Part shown: piece after piece, positions 1 to 7,144 of the stretch
Layout of the letters: each line of letters starts with the position of its first letter
How positions within the stretch are numbered: position 1 is the stretch's first letter
NCBI GenBank assembly: GCA_001460835.1
Contig: CYKH01001325.1
Location: 1 to 20,611 of the forward strand
Source: Bodo saltans
Taxonomy: Eukaryota > Euglenozoa > Kinetoplastea > Eubodonida > Bodonidae
Length of the DNA: 20,611 bases
Direction: 5' to 3'
The notes under the pieces: generated by a model
What the model saw: only the letters and a program-made list of their open reading frames with translations
What the model was told of the DNA's origin: nothing
Databases searched by the model: none
Made by a program: the position numbers and the translations under genes

Positions 1-13
1 CTGTACTTTATTG
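1..13 (+). other. 3' end of the spliced-leader exon, fused to the DUF4326 gene
   Basis: The bases CTGTACTTTATTG are identical to the last 13 bases of the 39-nt kinetoplastid spliced-leader (mini-exon) sequence as I know it from Leishmania; the trypanosome leader differs by one base here. In an SL RNA gene the exon would be followed by an intron starting with GT. Here it is followed by ACAAAAC and then an open reading frame, so the sequence looks like a spliced mRNA 5' end, not an SL RNA gene. It fixes the likely 5' end of the mature message of the next gene. The window edge hides whether the other 26 leader bases are present. Explanations are a genomic SL relict (retroposed mRNA), cDNA that entered the assembly, or chance. 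Confidence 0.7.
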
Positions 14-37
14 ACAAAACACACTTCCACAACAAAC

Positions 38-637
38 ATGGCTGCCGTTCCCCTCAAGTCACGATCCAACCCAGATGATGGACTTCCTCAAGTCATCTCG
101 TGCAAAGTCGCATTCCTTCGGAAACAAAACTTTGAGAACTTCAAAGAATGGGCTGCTCAACCGGGTCATGTGTACATTGGAAGGAACATGACGCAGTACA
201 TTCCAGGTGCGGTCGGCTCAAAGTGGGGAAACCCCTTCACGCAAGGAAGTGGTATGACGTTGGAGGAACGGATTCATGCGTATGAAGCCATGGTGCGGAG
301 CTCTCCAGAGCTGATGGCGGCACTGGTTGAGTTGGAGGGCGCGACCCAACTTGGGTGTTGGTGCGCACCCAATCCTTGTCATGGTAATGTACTCGTTCGC
401 TTACTGCGCGAGCGTCGTGGTGCATTTCTTGATCCATCAGAAGGAAGCAAAGCTCTTGCACCAAAATCCAACGCATCTCAGGAAGCAACTCTCCCGCCTC
501 TGCAAGAGCACTGCGATGTTGCACACGTTAATTCAATCGCACTCCCCTCAGTGAAGTCAGCAGAGCAAGCGCCTCCCTCCGTTCCTGCGGAGAGCGCGCC
601 AGAAAAGCGCCCAAAGAAGAAGAACAGACTTCAGTAG
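38..637 (+). CDS. DUF4326 domain protein
   Basis: The predicted 199-residue protein carries the DUF4326 signature in order: VYIGR at about residues 45-49, WGNPF at 63-67, and a Cys/His cluster CWC...PCHG at 107-116 followed by a helix (VLVRLL). The Cys and His residues suggest metal binding, but the family's biochemical role is unknown to me. DUF4326 is known mainly from bacteria, phages and some large-virus or protist genomes, so transfer is possible. The C-terminal 60 residues are disordered and end in a basic EKRPKKKNR stretch that could be a nuclear localisation signal. The ATG at 38 is chosen because it is the first one after the SL match; an in-frame TTG at 11 lies in the leader itself. 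The frame stays open to the left edge of the window, so a longer genomic form cannot be excluded. Confidence 0.8.
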   Translation: MAAVPLKSRSNPDDGLPQVISCKVAFLRKQNFENFKEWAAQPGHVYIGRNMTQYIPGAVGSKWGNPFTQGSGMTLEERIHAYEAMVRSSPELMAALVELEGATQLGCWCAPNPCHGNVLVRLLRERRGAFLDPSEGSKALAPKSNASQEATLPPLQEHCDVAHVNSIALPSVKSAEQAPPSVPAESAPEKRPKKKNRLQ

Positions 638-814
638 TCTTTCTTGCAGACTTCATTCCTTCATTTGCTTTATCTTATCTTTTGTTGCAAGTATCGTCTC
701 CGCGGTGAAAAAATCGCACACATCTCACATTTGGGAACAAGAACCACTTGTGACATTCTCAACTCTTTTAGATTTCATGCTTCCTCTCTGCCAGATAGCA
801 TTTCTTAATTCGAT

Positions 815-841
815 TTTTTTGTTTGTGAGATTGTTTTTTAG
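815..841 (+). promoter_or_regulatory. Trans-splice acceptor signal (polypyrimidine tract + AG)
   Basis: A T-rich tract with a T7 run and a T6 run ends in TAG at 839-841, 15 bases before the next ATG. Pyrimidine tract followed by the first AG is the standard kinetoplastid acceptor for spliced-leader addition. AGs at 844-845 and 849-850 are alternatives. Confidence 0.6.
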
Positions 842-856
842 GGCAGGGAGAAAAAA

Positions 857-1303
857 ATGCAACAAGTTTCCAAGCAAGAATTTGCCGATCGACTAGCCAA
901 CGTCCGTGCCGGAAATGACCTCAATAATGCCTCTCGCACTTCGTCCTCCTACACTGCCGCAGGAGAAGGCCCGCTGAGTGGAACTCTGGGCGGTGGTGGC
1001 TCATCAACTGCCTCCCTTCGCGCGTCGAAGGCGCAGGATCCGTTTGCGTGGAAGTCCACCACGATCCAAGAACAACGTGGTCCAACTGGTGTGAGTAATG
1101 TCAAGCCTGCAAAGAACGTTGCGGTGGTGGCGTCTCAACTGTCTCTTCCAATTGCGACTGGTCCGAACCGTCCTGACAAGGTTGCTCGTGTGGAGTGCGA
1201 TGTGGTCAAACATTGCCAACACGCAGTGACATTAACGGGGAAGACGATCTTTACGAAAGATCAGTGCAAAACGGTTAAAGGATGGACTGGTGGGAAAATT
1301 TGA
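857..1303 (+). CDS. Hypothetical protein, 148 aa
   Basis: I do not recognise this protein. The ATG is the first after the acceptor AG. The first half is low complexity: Ser/Thr/Gly-rich with a GTLGGGGSS linker near residues 43-50, followed by PFAWKSTT. The last 50 residues look more ordered, with a VARVECDVVKHCQHAVTLTG stretch that could form beta strands and contains three of the protein's Cys and His residues, and the chain ends KGWTGGKI. No signal peptide or membrane helix is visible. Position between two separately acceptor-marked genes and normal codon use support a real gene. Function unknown. Confidence 0.65.
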   Translation: MQQVSKQEFADRLANVRAGNDLNNASRTSSSYTAAGEGPLSGTLGGGGSSTASLRASKAQDPFAWKSTTIQEQRGPTGVSNVKPAKNVAVVASQLSLPIATGPNRPDKVARVECDVVKHCQHAVTLTGKTIFTKDQCKTVKGWTGGKI

Positions 1304-1438
1304 TGAGGACCAAGTCAAAGACTCTCTTCTTCTAAAAAAAAAAGAGGAAGAACAAATGTTGAAATGTACACTTACTTTTCCTACCTTCGTGGAGCTGAAG
1401 TGAATTGATGGCCAAAGAGTGCTGCTCAAACCGTTACA

Positions 1439-1484
1439 TTTTTTTTTTGCTTTTGCTTTTCATCTATGTTTATCTTGCAATAAG
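1439..1484 (+). promoter_or_regulatory. Trans-splice acceptor signal for the ferric reductase gene
   Basis: A strong pyrimidine tract (T10 followed by GCTTTTGCTTTTC and more T-rich sequence) ends at TAAG, AG at 1483-1484. No ATG lies between this AG and 1522, which decides the start of the next gene. The upstream in-frame ATG at 1408 lies before the acceptor and would be removed from the mRNA. Confidence 0.65.
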
Positions 1485-1521
1485 AAGTTTTCAAGCAAAA
1501 CTTTTTGCGAGAGTCGTGAAA

Positions 1522-3995
1522 ATGTCTCGCCAGTCTACCGAAATTCCTTTAGTCCGCCGCAGCTCAGCCGGAAGCCGAGCTGCTCTCCTCAGCGAGCAGC
1601 AACAGCACTTTCAGCAGGAACCCGTTGCGGTGGGTGCAAAGCCGTTCTTCTGGACACTTGTTGGAACTGCAAGCCTTGGTATTGCGTGCATCCTCGCTTC
1701 CCTCGTCGGCCTGGTCATCTTTGGTGAGGCGGACTATTTTCACGATCCTGGGCCGTATGCTCAGAACACGTGGCATGGTTACGACAGGAGAACATTTTTT
1801 GGCCTCCTGGCCTTCACCGTGTGCCCCACTATCGGATTCACTCTTTTGTACGTTGCCCTGGAAACCGCCCAGCGCGTGCAGGCCAAAGTCTCGGTCACGC
1901 TTGTCTACGTCTTTTTCGCAGCGGCGTTCCTGAACATTGGTGCTGCGGGTATGGTGTGGGGGAATGAGACGATGAAGTGCTTCGGCATCTTCTGCGTCGG
2001 GATGCAAAAGTATGTGGAGATTCCCAACGCACGTCCCGAAGCGGGAATTGGGTTCCTCGCCACCATCGGCATCTCTGCGTTTGCATCGTTGGTTCCTGTC
2101 GGACTTTCAATGATGTACATTGCAGTACGTCGCTTCAGGAGCTCCTCCTCCAAGCACGGCGCGAACCACCAGCCTAGCGACATGACACTGGCTCTAGTGC
2201 ATCCCACTTCCTCCACTGCACTCGCCGGACTTGTGTTCCTTGCTCTTAACGTCCTGTTTGCCTTCACGACGCTCTACATTCCTAACTCTTGGGAGTACTT
2301 TACTGCAGCGCGAATTGCAAAAAATGCGCAAAAAATGCTGTGCTGCTCGTTACGACTAATGGCACCACGTGTAACAACAACTACGCACAATACACATGCT
2401 CTGAAGTCCCATGGGCGTTTATGTTCACCAAGCAAATCCAAGCAAGTGAGAATTTGAACTTGAAATTCTACCCGTCCAACGTCATCTTTTTCGCCTATGT
2501 CTTTGGCGTGATCGTATTCACCGTGATTGTACGCATGAACCGCCAGGGCCGCTTGTTCATCAAGAAGAACGTGCTTGGAAGCGCGTTTACCGTCGGGGAG
2601 CTCATGCTGGGCGTTCTTACGGTGGCGATGGTGGCTGGTTTCTTTATTTACTGGATCCATGATCACAACTACAACGGGTACTGGTCCTCACAGCCCCAAG
2701 CCATCACACCCTCGGAACGATGGGCTCGTACAACCGGCCAGATCGCGGTGGTGTTCATGAGCTTGCTCTTCTTCCCCGCATCACGTAACTCTGTCGTTCA
2801 CAAGATCTTCGGTACGTCCTGGGAGGCGTCCCTCTGGGCGCACCGTGTGCTAGGCTACTGCATGCTGGCAGCTACCTTCGCCCACATGGTTGCGTGGTGG
2901 CGCTTCTTTGACATCTCCGGCTTCTTCCCTCAGAGTATCTTCGAAGTACCAATGTCAGTCCCGACCTCCATCGACAACTTCACTGTTCCCCTTAGCATTC
3001 TTGCGGCATGGTTGTTGTTCTTGTGCATGGGTGTGTTTGCACTCGAGCCTGTTCGCCGACGATTCTTTGAGCTGTTCTACTACTCCCACATTGCCGCAGC
3101 GTACTTTGCCATCCCTGTTGTCCTCTGGCACGCCGCCGCCGGTTGGGAGTACCTCCTTCCAGGTGTGACGGTATGGTTTGTCGACCGCATCACCCGCATG
3201 CTCCGAAGCGGCTCCCCAGTGCAGCTTGTCGATGTGACGGTGTACAGAGATGTCACGGAGCTTCGCTTCCGTCAGCCCTCGATGACCGCCCAAGCTGGTC
3301 AGTACGTCTTTATTAACATTCCTGAGGTTGCGTTGTACGAATGGCACCCCTTTACTCTTAGCACAGGGGCGCACTCCAACGAATTTACGCTTCACATTAA
3401 GTCGATGGGCCCTGGTACGTGGACGCAGCGCCTGCATCAGCTCGCAGTCAGCGGACACGGGGATGTCAGCCTCGCCGTCGATGGCCCGTACGGTGCGCCG
3501 TTTGTTGCGGAAGACTATCGCCGTGTGGTTCTCGTTGCCGGTGGTATTGGCATCACGCCGTGTGCGTCGATCTACTCGTTTGTCAAGCACCACCACACAT
3601 GCAGCGCTGCGCTTCTTTGGGCTCTCCGTGAAGAAGAAGTTGCTGCCGCGTTCACAAACCACCTCAGCCAGCACAGCCCCAACAACAAGCAGAAGGAATC
3701 GTCGTACAGTGATCAACTCCCAGCAACTCCTGGACAGAACAACTCGTACGCGAAAGTGTTCCTTACTCGTGCCTCCGGTGGTGAGTCTACAGCAACTGTA
3801 CTGGCGGAGCTCACAGGGGTTGATGTGTTCCTGTCTCGTCCTTCGTACGATCGCGACATCACGTCTGCTGCGCTTGGATTTGACCCCTGCGATGTTCTGG
3901 TCTTTGTTTGCGGCCCTGAGGCGATGGTGGCAGATGTTCGTGCCATCGCACTGCGCGAAGGCTTCCACTTCCATCGTGAAACGTTCTTGTTGTAA
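1522..3995 (+). CDS. Ferric reductase / NADPH oxidase family membrane oxidoreductase, frameshifted
   Basis: The protein moves electrons from NADPH through FAD and two hemes across a membrane. Two frames join near 2319-2335 to give about 824 residues. The first part has about five hydrophobic helices before the usual core. The core shows both heme pairs with H-x13-H spacing: His codons at 2841 and 2883 (AHRVLGY...FAHMV) and at 3087 and 3129 (YYSHIAA...VLWH). The FAD site HPFTLS is at 3345-3362, the NADPH-site motif GPYGAPF follows, AGGIGITP is at 3537-3560, and CGP is at 3909-3917 near a C-terminus ending in FLL. A disordered Asn/Gln/Ser insert lies in the nucleotide-binding domain. Leishmania LFR1 is a known kinetoplastid member used in iron uptake; by family this one may be a ferric reductase, though superoxide production cannot be excluded. 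The intact domains on both sides argue against a decayed pseudogene. Confidence 0.85.
2319..2335 (+). other. -1 frameshift site in the ferric reductase gene (two A6 runs)
   Basis: Frame 1 (from 1522) is open to a TGA at 2455-2457, but after about 2335 its translation loses family character. The reductase continues in the frame opening at 2286. The overlap contains A6 runs at 2319-2324 and 2330-2335. One missing A in either run would restore a single reading frame. The first run also gives A_AAA_AAT at 2319-2325 in the upstream frame, the canonical -1 slippery heptamer, but I see no convincing stem just downstream. An assembly or sequencing homopolymer error is the simplest explanation. Confidence 0.8.
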
Positions 3996-4233
3996 GCGAA
4001 AAGTGGAGAGAACGCAATAACGAAGGAAGAGAAGAGCTAGCGCATCGCGCAAATGCATCCACGCCTTGCTCCTCAGAAGCAACGCACAACAACCGAGCTG
4101 TTAAGAAAAAAAGGAAGTGGAAAGGACTGGAAAGACTCACGAAAAGATTCAGTGTTTTGGGGACTGTAGCTTTGAACAAAAATTCTTGGGGAAGAAAGGG
4201 GGTCGAAATAGCGTTGGAACAGAGATTCTTTAT

Positions 4234-4258
4234 GCCCTGGCCATTTGGCCAATAGGGC
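4234..4258. other. Short hairpin, GCCCTGGCCA / TGGCCAATAGGGC
   Basis: GCCCT (4234-4238) pairs with AGGGC (4254-4258), and GGCCA (4239-4243) pairs with TGGCC (4246-4250), leaving a TT loop and an AAT bulge. It lies in the 3' flank of the reductase gene and might be a 3'UTR element. Role unknown. Confidence 0.45.
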
Positions 4259-4381
4259 GGATCGTCGTCCTTCCTCTGCTTTTTTTGTTTCTCTTCATCA
4301 ACTCCAAAAAGCAAAAAAAAGCGCTATTGCAAACCTCCACACAACGGCACCAAACTAAGTACTGAGTCGAAAAAATATTTG

Positions 4382-4445
4382 ACAGTGGAGCGGGGAAGTC
4401 ACTTTTAACATCGAGAGAACGCGAATCTGGCACTTCCCCCACTGT
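4382..4445. other. 64-nt hairpin with 14 base pairs
   Basis: ACAGTG (4382-4387) pairs with CACTGT (4440-4445), and GGGGAAGT (4392-4399) pairs with ACTTCCCC (4432-4439). GAGC (4388-4391) bulges on the left, and the loop is 32 bases. The pairing is much longer than expected by chance in non-coding sequence and might mark a structured RNA. The strand cannot be decided. Confidence 0.5.
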
Positions 4446-4455
4446 GTGTGTGTGC

Positions 4456-4485
4456 TTGCCGCTCCGTTGCAGCGGGCAATCTTTT
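4456..4485 (+). other. Hairpin followed by a T run
   Basis: TTGCC (4456-4460) and GCT (4461-4463) pair with AGC (4471-4473) and GGCAA (4475-4479), with one bulged G. The stem is followed by TCTTTTT. On the + strand, a T run of this length can stop RNA polymerase III, so together with the preceding hairpin this could be the 3' end of a small RNA. This is speculative. Confidence 0.35.
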
Positions 4486-4559
4486 TAAAGGAGACGTGTT
4501 TACTACCTTTTAGCGAGTGGTTTTTTTTTTCTTTTCGAATCTCTCCTTGTGAACCTCAC

Positions 4560-4581
4560 GGGGGTGTCGGACTTCGCCCCC
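4560..4581. other. GC-rich hairpin, GGGGGTG / CGCCCCC
   Basis: GGGGGTG (4560-4566) pairs with CGCCCCC (4575-4581) over seven pairs including one G-T wobble, leaving an eight-base loop. It stands out in AT-rich flanking sequence about 270 bases before the next start codon. Confidence 0.45.
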
Positions 4582-4719
4582 TTGTCCCAAACTATATCGT
4601 GTTATTTTGAAACGAAAATGGTAAACAAAAAAAAAGCAGCACTAACGAGCGCTGGAGGCTCGTCGACGCGCGTGACTACACACAATTCACTGATTTTGGA
4701 TGCATTCCTTTGGTCCCTT

Positions 4720-4790
4720 TCAGTCTCTCAGCTGTTTTGTGTGCTGGATTTGCTTCCATTTTTTTACACACCCTTAACAAAAAAAACAAG
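4720..4790 (+). promoter_or_regulatory. Trans-splice acceptor signal for the C2/RhoGAP-like gene
   Basis: Pyrimidine-rich sequence (TTTCAGTCTCTCAG..., then CCATTTTTTTAC) is followed by ACAAG with AG at 4789-4790. The first ATG after it is 4850, which is the chosen start. AG at 4835-4836 is an alternative. Confidence 0.5.
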
Positions 4791-4849
4791 AAACGAATCG
4801 TTCACAAATACAACAGCAAGAAAAAAACATTGTAGGAACAATCACAGAC

Positions 4850-6532
4850 ATGGCAGAAGGCATTCAACCGTCAAAGCTCACCATCGACATCGTGCGGCTG
4901 AAGAAGCTTCCCCAAACAGAAGACGAGCCTCTCGCGTGCAGCTCCTCTGTTCAAATTATCTGCTTAGAATCTGCAAACACGTTGCACTTCGTGTCCGATA
5001 CGCAAAAGAATACCAACAACCCATACTTCAATCAGACAGTTGAGCGTGAGCTACCCCCCGCACTTAACGATGTTCCAGCACTCAGCTTCCTTGTTGAAAT
5101 CGTAGAACATCAACGGCAGTCGAACCCTGCGGTCATTTTATTCTCGTCATTCTCCATCGACCAGGACATCGCGTCCCATACCACCGGAAAGACGGAAGTG
5201 AATCTCATCCTCACCACCGTGAACCCACTTGATAAGCCGGATGCTGCGAGGGCAGAGGAAGATAAAATTCGAAACTCAAGCGACGCGCCAACCTTAGTCA
5301 TTCGCTACAAACTCACAGCGCCCAAAGCGATCAAACCAGTGTACGACCCCAACGCGGATGTTGTCCTTGACTTCATGCCCGAGCTCACCGGGGACCACCG
5401 ACTCGTCCCAGATATCGCACCATTGGCGTGGTTCAATCTTATCGCCGATCCGCTGTGGTGCGAGAAGTTTTCGGCGTGCGTGGTAGAAACATGGAAGTCT
5501 ATTCCCTCGCTCTCCGTCCAGATCAGGCGTATGAGCGGAGGCGAGGCCCTCCTTCCTCAGCCAAAAAAGCCTGGGAGTGCGAAGGGTGGTGCCACGCCAC
5601 GCGGAGGGAGTGCAGGGGGCGGTGGTGCTGGCGGCATCAAGACATTTTCAGATGTCGTAACACAGTCGTGGGTGTGCAAGCGGAACCATCAACTTCTGAG
5701 CCGCCTTCGAATTTCCGCAGAGAAGTTCGCCACAGGCGACCCCTCGCTGTCATTTACGATTGAAGAAGAGATTGAGTGGAAGCGCTACTGGAAGGAAAGG
5801 GCTGTTCTCAGGATGCAACAGTGCCGAAAGAGTTTTGAGACGAGCGGATCGACTGACAAACTACGCACAACATTGGATAGGCTGTGGATGCTGATGGCAG
5901 CAGGAATTCCTGCAGAAGGTCCTGCACCAAATTTAGGGTTTGATGTACGCCACAAGCTGAATCAGGCGACATTCTCCACTTCCAGCGCAGAGGTGCTCCT
6001 GACGTGCCTGACGAATCGACTTGTTCCGTGGTTATCGTATCAAGAGTGTGAAGTTCTGAGCAAGGACGATGCGGATCCGAGAACGATCCCAAGCTGCGTC
6101 AGAAATGCCAGCTTCCCTACTCCAGTTGCCGACCCAAAGCAAGCCCATGTGTTTGCGTTTGTCGATGTGATGGCTTCGTTTGTTGGTCGCATCGTCGACA
6201 CCCTCACGGATGCGGAATTTGCATCGGCCTTAGAGTATTTTGTTCCAGCAGTGCGCGAGGCCCACATGCGTGCAAGTGGCAGCGCTGCTGGAGCGGACGC
6301 CGCGGCAATATCGTTAGGCGGCGGCACGAAGAAATCTCGTAGTGGAAGCGCCAAGAAGGGCAAGAAGGAGAAGGGGTCTCCCGCAGCATCCCCAGAAAAA
6401 CGCGGTAGTGAAGCAGCTGCTGCTGCGTCAGGAGGAGTGGCTGCGGGTGGTGGTGGTGCTCAACCTGCAGGTTTGGCAATCAAGCATTTGGACAATTTAG
6501 GTAGGAGAACAGACGACGCGAAATTCGCGTAA
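4850..6532 (+). CDS. Protein with C2-like N-terminus and OCRL/INPP5B RhoGAP-like region
   Basis: A 560-residue soluble protein with no signal peptide. Residues about 8-155 fit a degenerate C2 domain: a LTIDIVRLKKLP opening strand, TNNPYFNQT at 55-63 (compare the T-x-NP-x-WN motif of C2 domains), then alternating strands. Residues 236-262 are a Gly/Ala/Pro linker. Residues about 340-470 (LWMLMAAGIP, SSAEVLLTCLTNRLVPWLSY, HVFAFVDVMASFVGRIVD) follow the order of the RhoGAP-like domain of OCRL/INPP5B phosphatases: the AEaLL-x-FL-x-LPePVi helix, then the FRYLMAFLREL-type helix. I see no arginine finger, so GAP activity is doubtful and a binding role is more likely. The tail is Ala/Gly/Lys-rich and disordered. 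No phosphatase domain is present. The domain calls are my reading from pattern memory and need profile searches. Confidence 0.7.
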   Translation: MAEGIQPSKLTIDIVRLKKLPQTEDEPLACSSSVQIICLESANTLHFVSDTQKNTNNPYFNQTVERELPPALNDVPALSFLVEIVEHQRQSNPAVILFSSFSIDQDIASHTTGKTEVNLILTTVNPLDKPDAARAEEDKIRNSSDAPTLVIRYKLTAPKAIKPVYDPNADVVLDFMPELTGDHRLVPDIAPLAWFNLIADPLWCEKFSACVVETWKSIPSLSVQIRRMSGGEALLPQPKKPGSAKGGATPRGGSAGGGGAGGIKTFSDVVTQSWVCKRNHQLLSRLRISAEKFATGDPSLSFTIEEEIEWKRYWKERAVLRMQQCRKSFETSGSTDKLRTTLDRLWMLMAAGIPAEGPAPNLGFDVRHKLNQATFSTSSAEVLLTCLTNRLVPWLSYQECEVLSKDDADPRTIPSCVRNASFPTPVADPKQAHVFAFVDVMASFVGRIVDTLTDAEFASALEYFVPAVREAHMRASGSAAGADAAAISLGGGTKKSRSGSAKKGKKEKGSPAASPEKRGSEAAAAASGGVAAGGGGAQPAGLAIKHLDNLGRRTDDAKFA

Positions 6533-7144
6533 AAAAAAAAAACATTGGACAAGAAGAGCAACATCTCTAAATTCCCACATCAACTGTTCAACAAACGTGT
6601 ACTAACGATAGATCAATGAAAACCCGTCACACACACACACTGGAGGGTTTCTTTCTTTTTTTTCCATTTTTATTTTTTTATTTTCCTTTCCTGAGCAAAT
6701 GATGTTGAGATCCCTTCGACACTTTTTATGTTTCGAACTGTTCTCCTTCTTTACTTTTTGTTTAGATTTCCATCCTTTGTAGGATGAACTGTTTACCATC
6801 TACACTTCTTCCTTTTTGTGAATTCGTGTGTCGTGTTGAGAGAGTGCCATGTCATTTCTTTGCAGTTTGTTTGACGAGCTGAAGAAAATTTGCAGTAGCG
6901 TGCATCATTTTCTTCTTCGCCGTTCTTTTTTACTACTCCCACACACTCCCCCTGTCTTCTTGACGAAAATCAAGGAGGAGAGTAGAACAGCTGTATGCAT
7001 CAAGTGACCAACGACGATTGTAACATATTGAAGACTGTCTGTTGAATTCTTAAACGTGCCAACCTTTACGTTTACATGGTTCATTTCAATGTGCAAGCTG
7101 ATAGAGTCTAGACAAAAAGACATAGCGACAAGAAACGAGAAAAA
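6533..7144. other. Intergenic region, T-rich
   Basis: A 612-base stretch without a convincing gene. It opens with an A13 run immediately after the stop codon, has a (CA)n tract at 6628-6640, long T-rich segments near 6650-6690, and a strong pyrimidine tract at 6906-6960 that probably serves the next gene. Two short upstream ORFs lie between that tract and the next start. Confidence 0.55.
6906..6974 (+). promoter_or_regulatory. Probable trans-splice acceptor signal for the multi-pass membrane gene
   Basis: The tract TTTTCTTCTTCGCCGTTC and following pyrimidine-rich sequence lead to the first AG at 6973-6974. This leaves a 170-base leader with short upstream ORFs at 6995 (16 codons) and 7077 (11 codons). 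AGs at 7110-7111 or 7131-7132 would remove them but lack a close pyrimidine tract. Confidence 0.45.

Larger units (their letters stand above)
3996..4849. other. Long intergenic region with hairpins and a TG repeat
   Basis: This 854-base stretch has no convincing gene. ORFs of up to about 80 codons in it have low-complexity products. It contains four potential hairpins (listed separately), a (TG)6 repeat at 4443-4454, several A and T runs, and at its end the pyrimidine tract and AG for the next gene. No tRNA A/B box pair was found by eye. Confidence 0.6.

Noticed and set aside
1405-1521. In-frame N-terminal extension of the reductase with a hydrophobic stretch (FFLLLLFIYVYL).
   Set aside because: The hydrophobic residues are encoded by the pyrimidine tract of the trans-splice acceptor. 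The AG at 1483-1484 lies after the ATG at 1408, so that ATG should not be in the mRNA.
2319-2345. Firm call of programmed -1 frameshifting.
   Set aside because: The heptamer A_AAA_AAT is present, but I see no stable downstream stem or pseudoknot by eye, and a homopolymer error explains the break more simply. Kept as a question only.
2955-4082. Reverse-strand open frame of 375 codons.
   Set aside because: It lies antisense to the reductase domains, has Arg/Cys-rich composition without domain features, and all supported genes are on the + strand.
4382-4490. Identification of the hairpin region as a specific snRNA, SL RNA or 7SL RNA.
   Set aside because: No sequence match to any of these that I can support. 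The ATCTTTTTAA after the third hairpin is only loosely like an Sm site.
4549-4849. Forward ORF covering the end of the intergenic region and overlapping the C2-like gene.
   Set aside because: It starts at a non-ATG codon, its product is low complexity and it overlaps a better gene in another frame.
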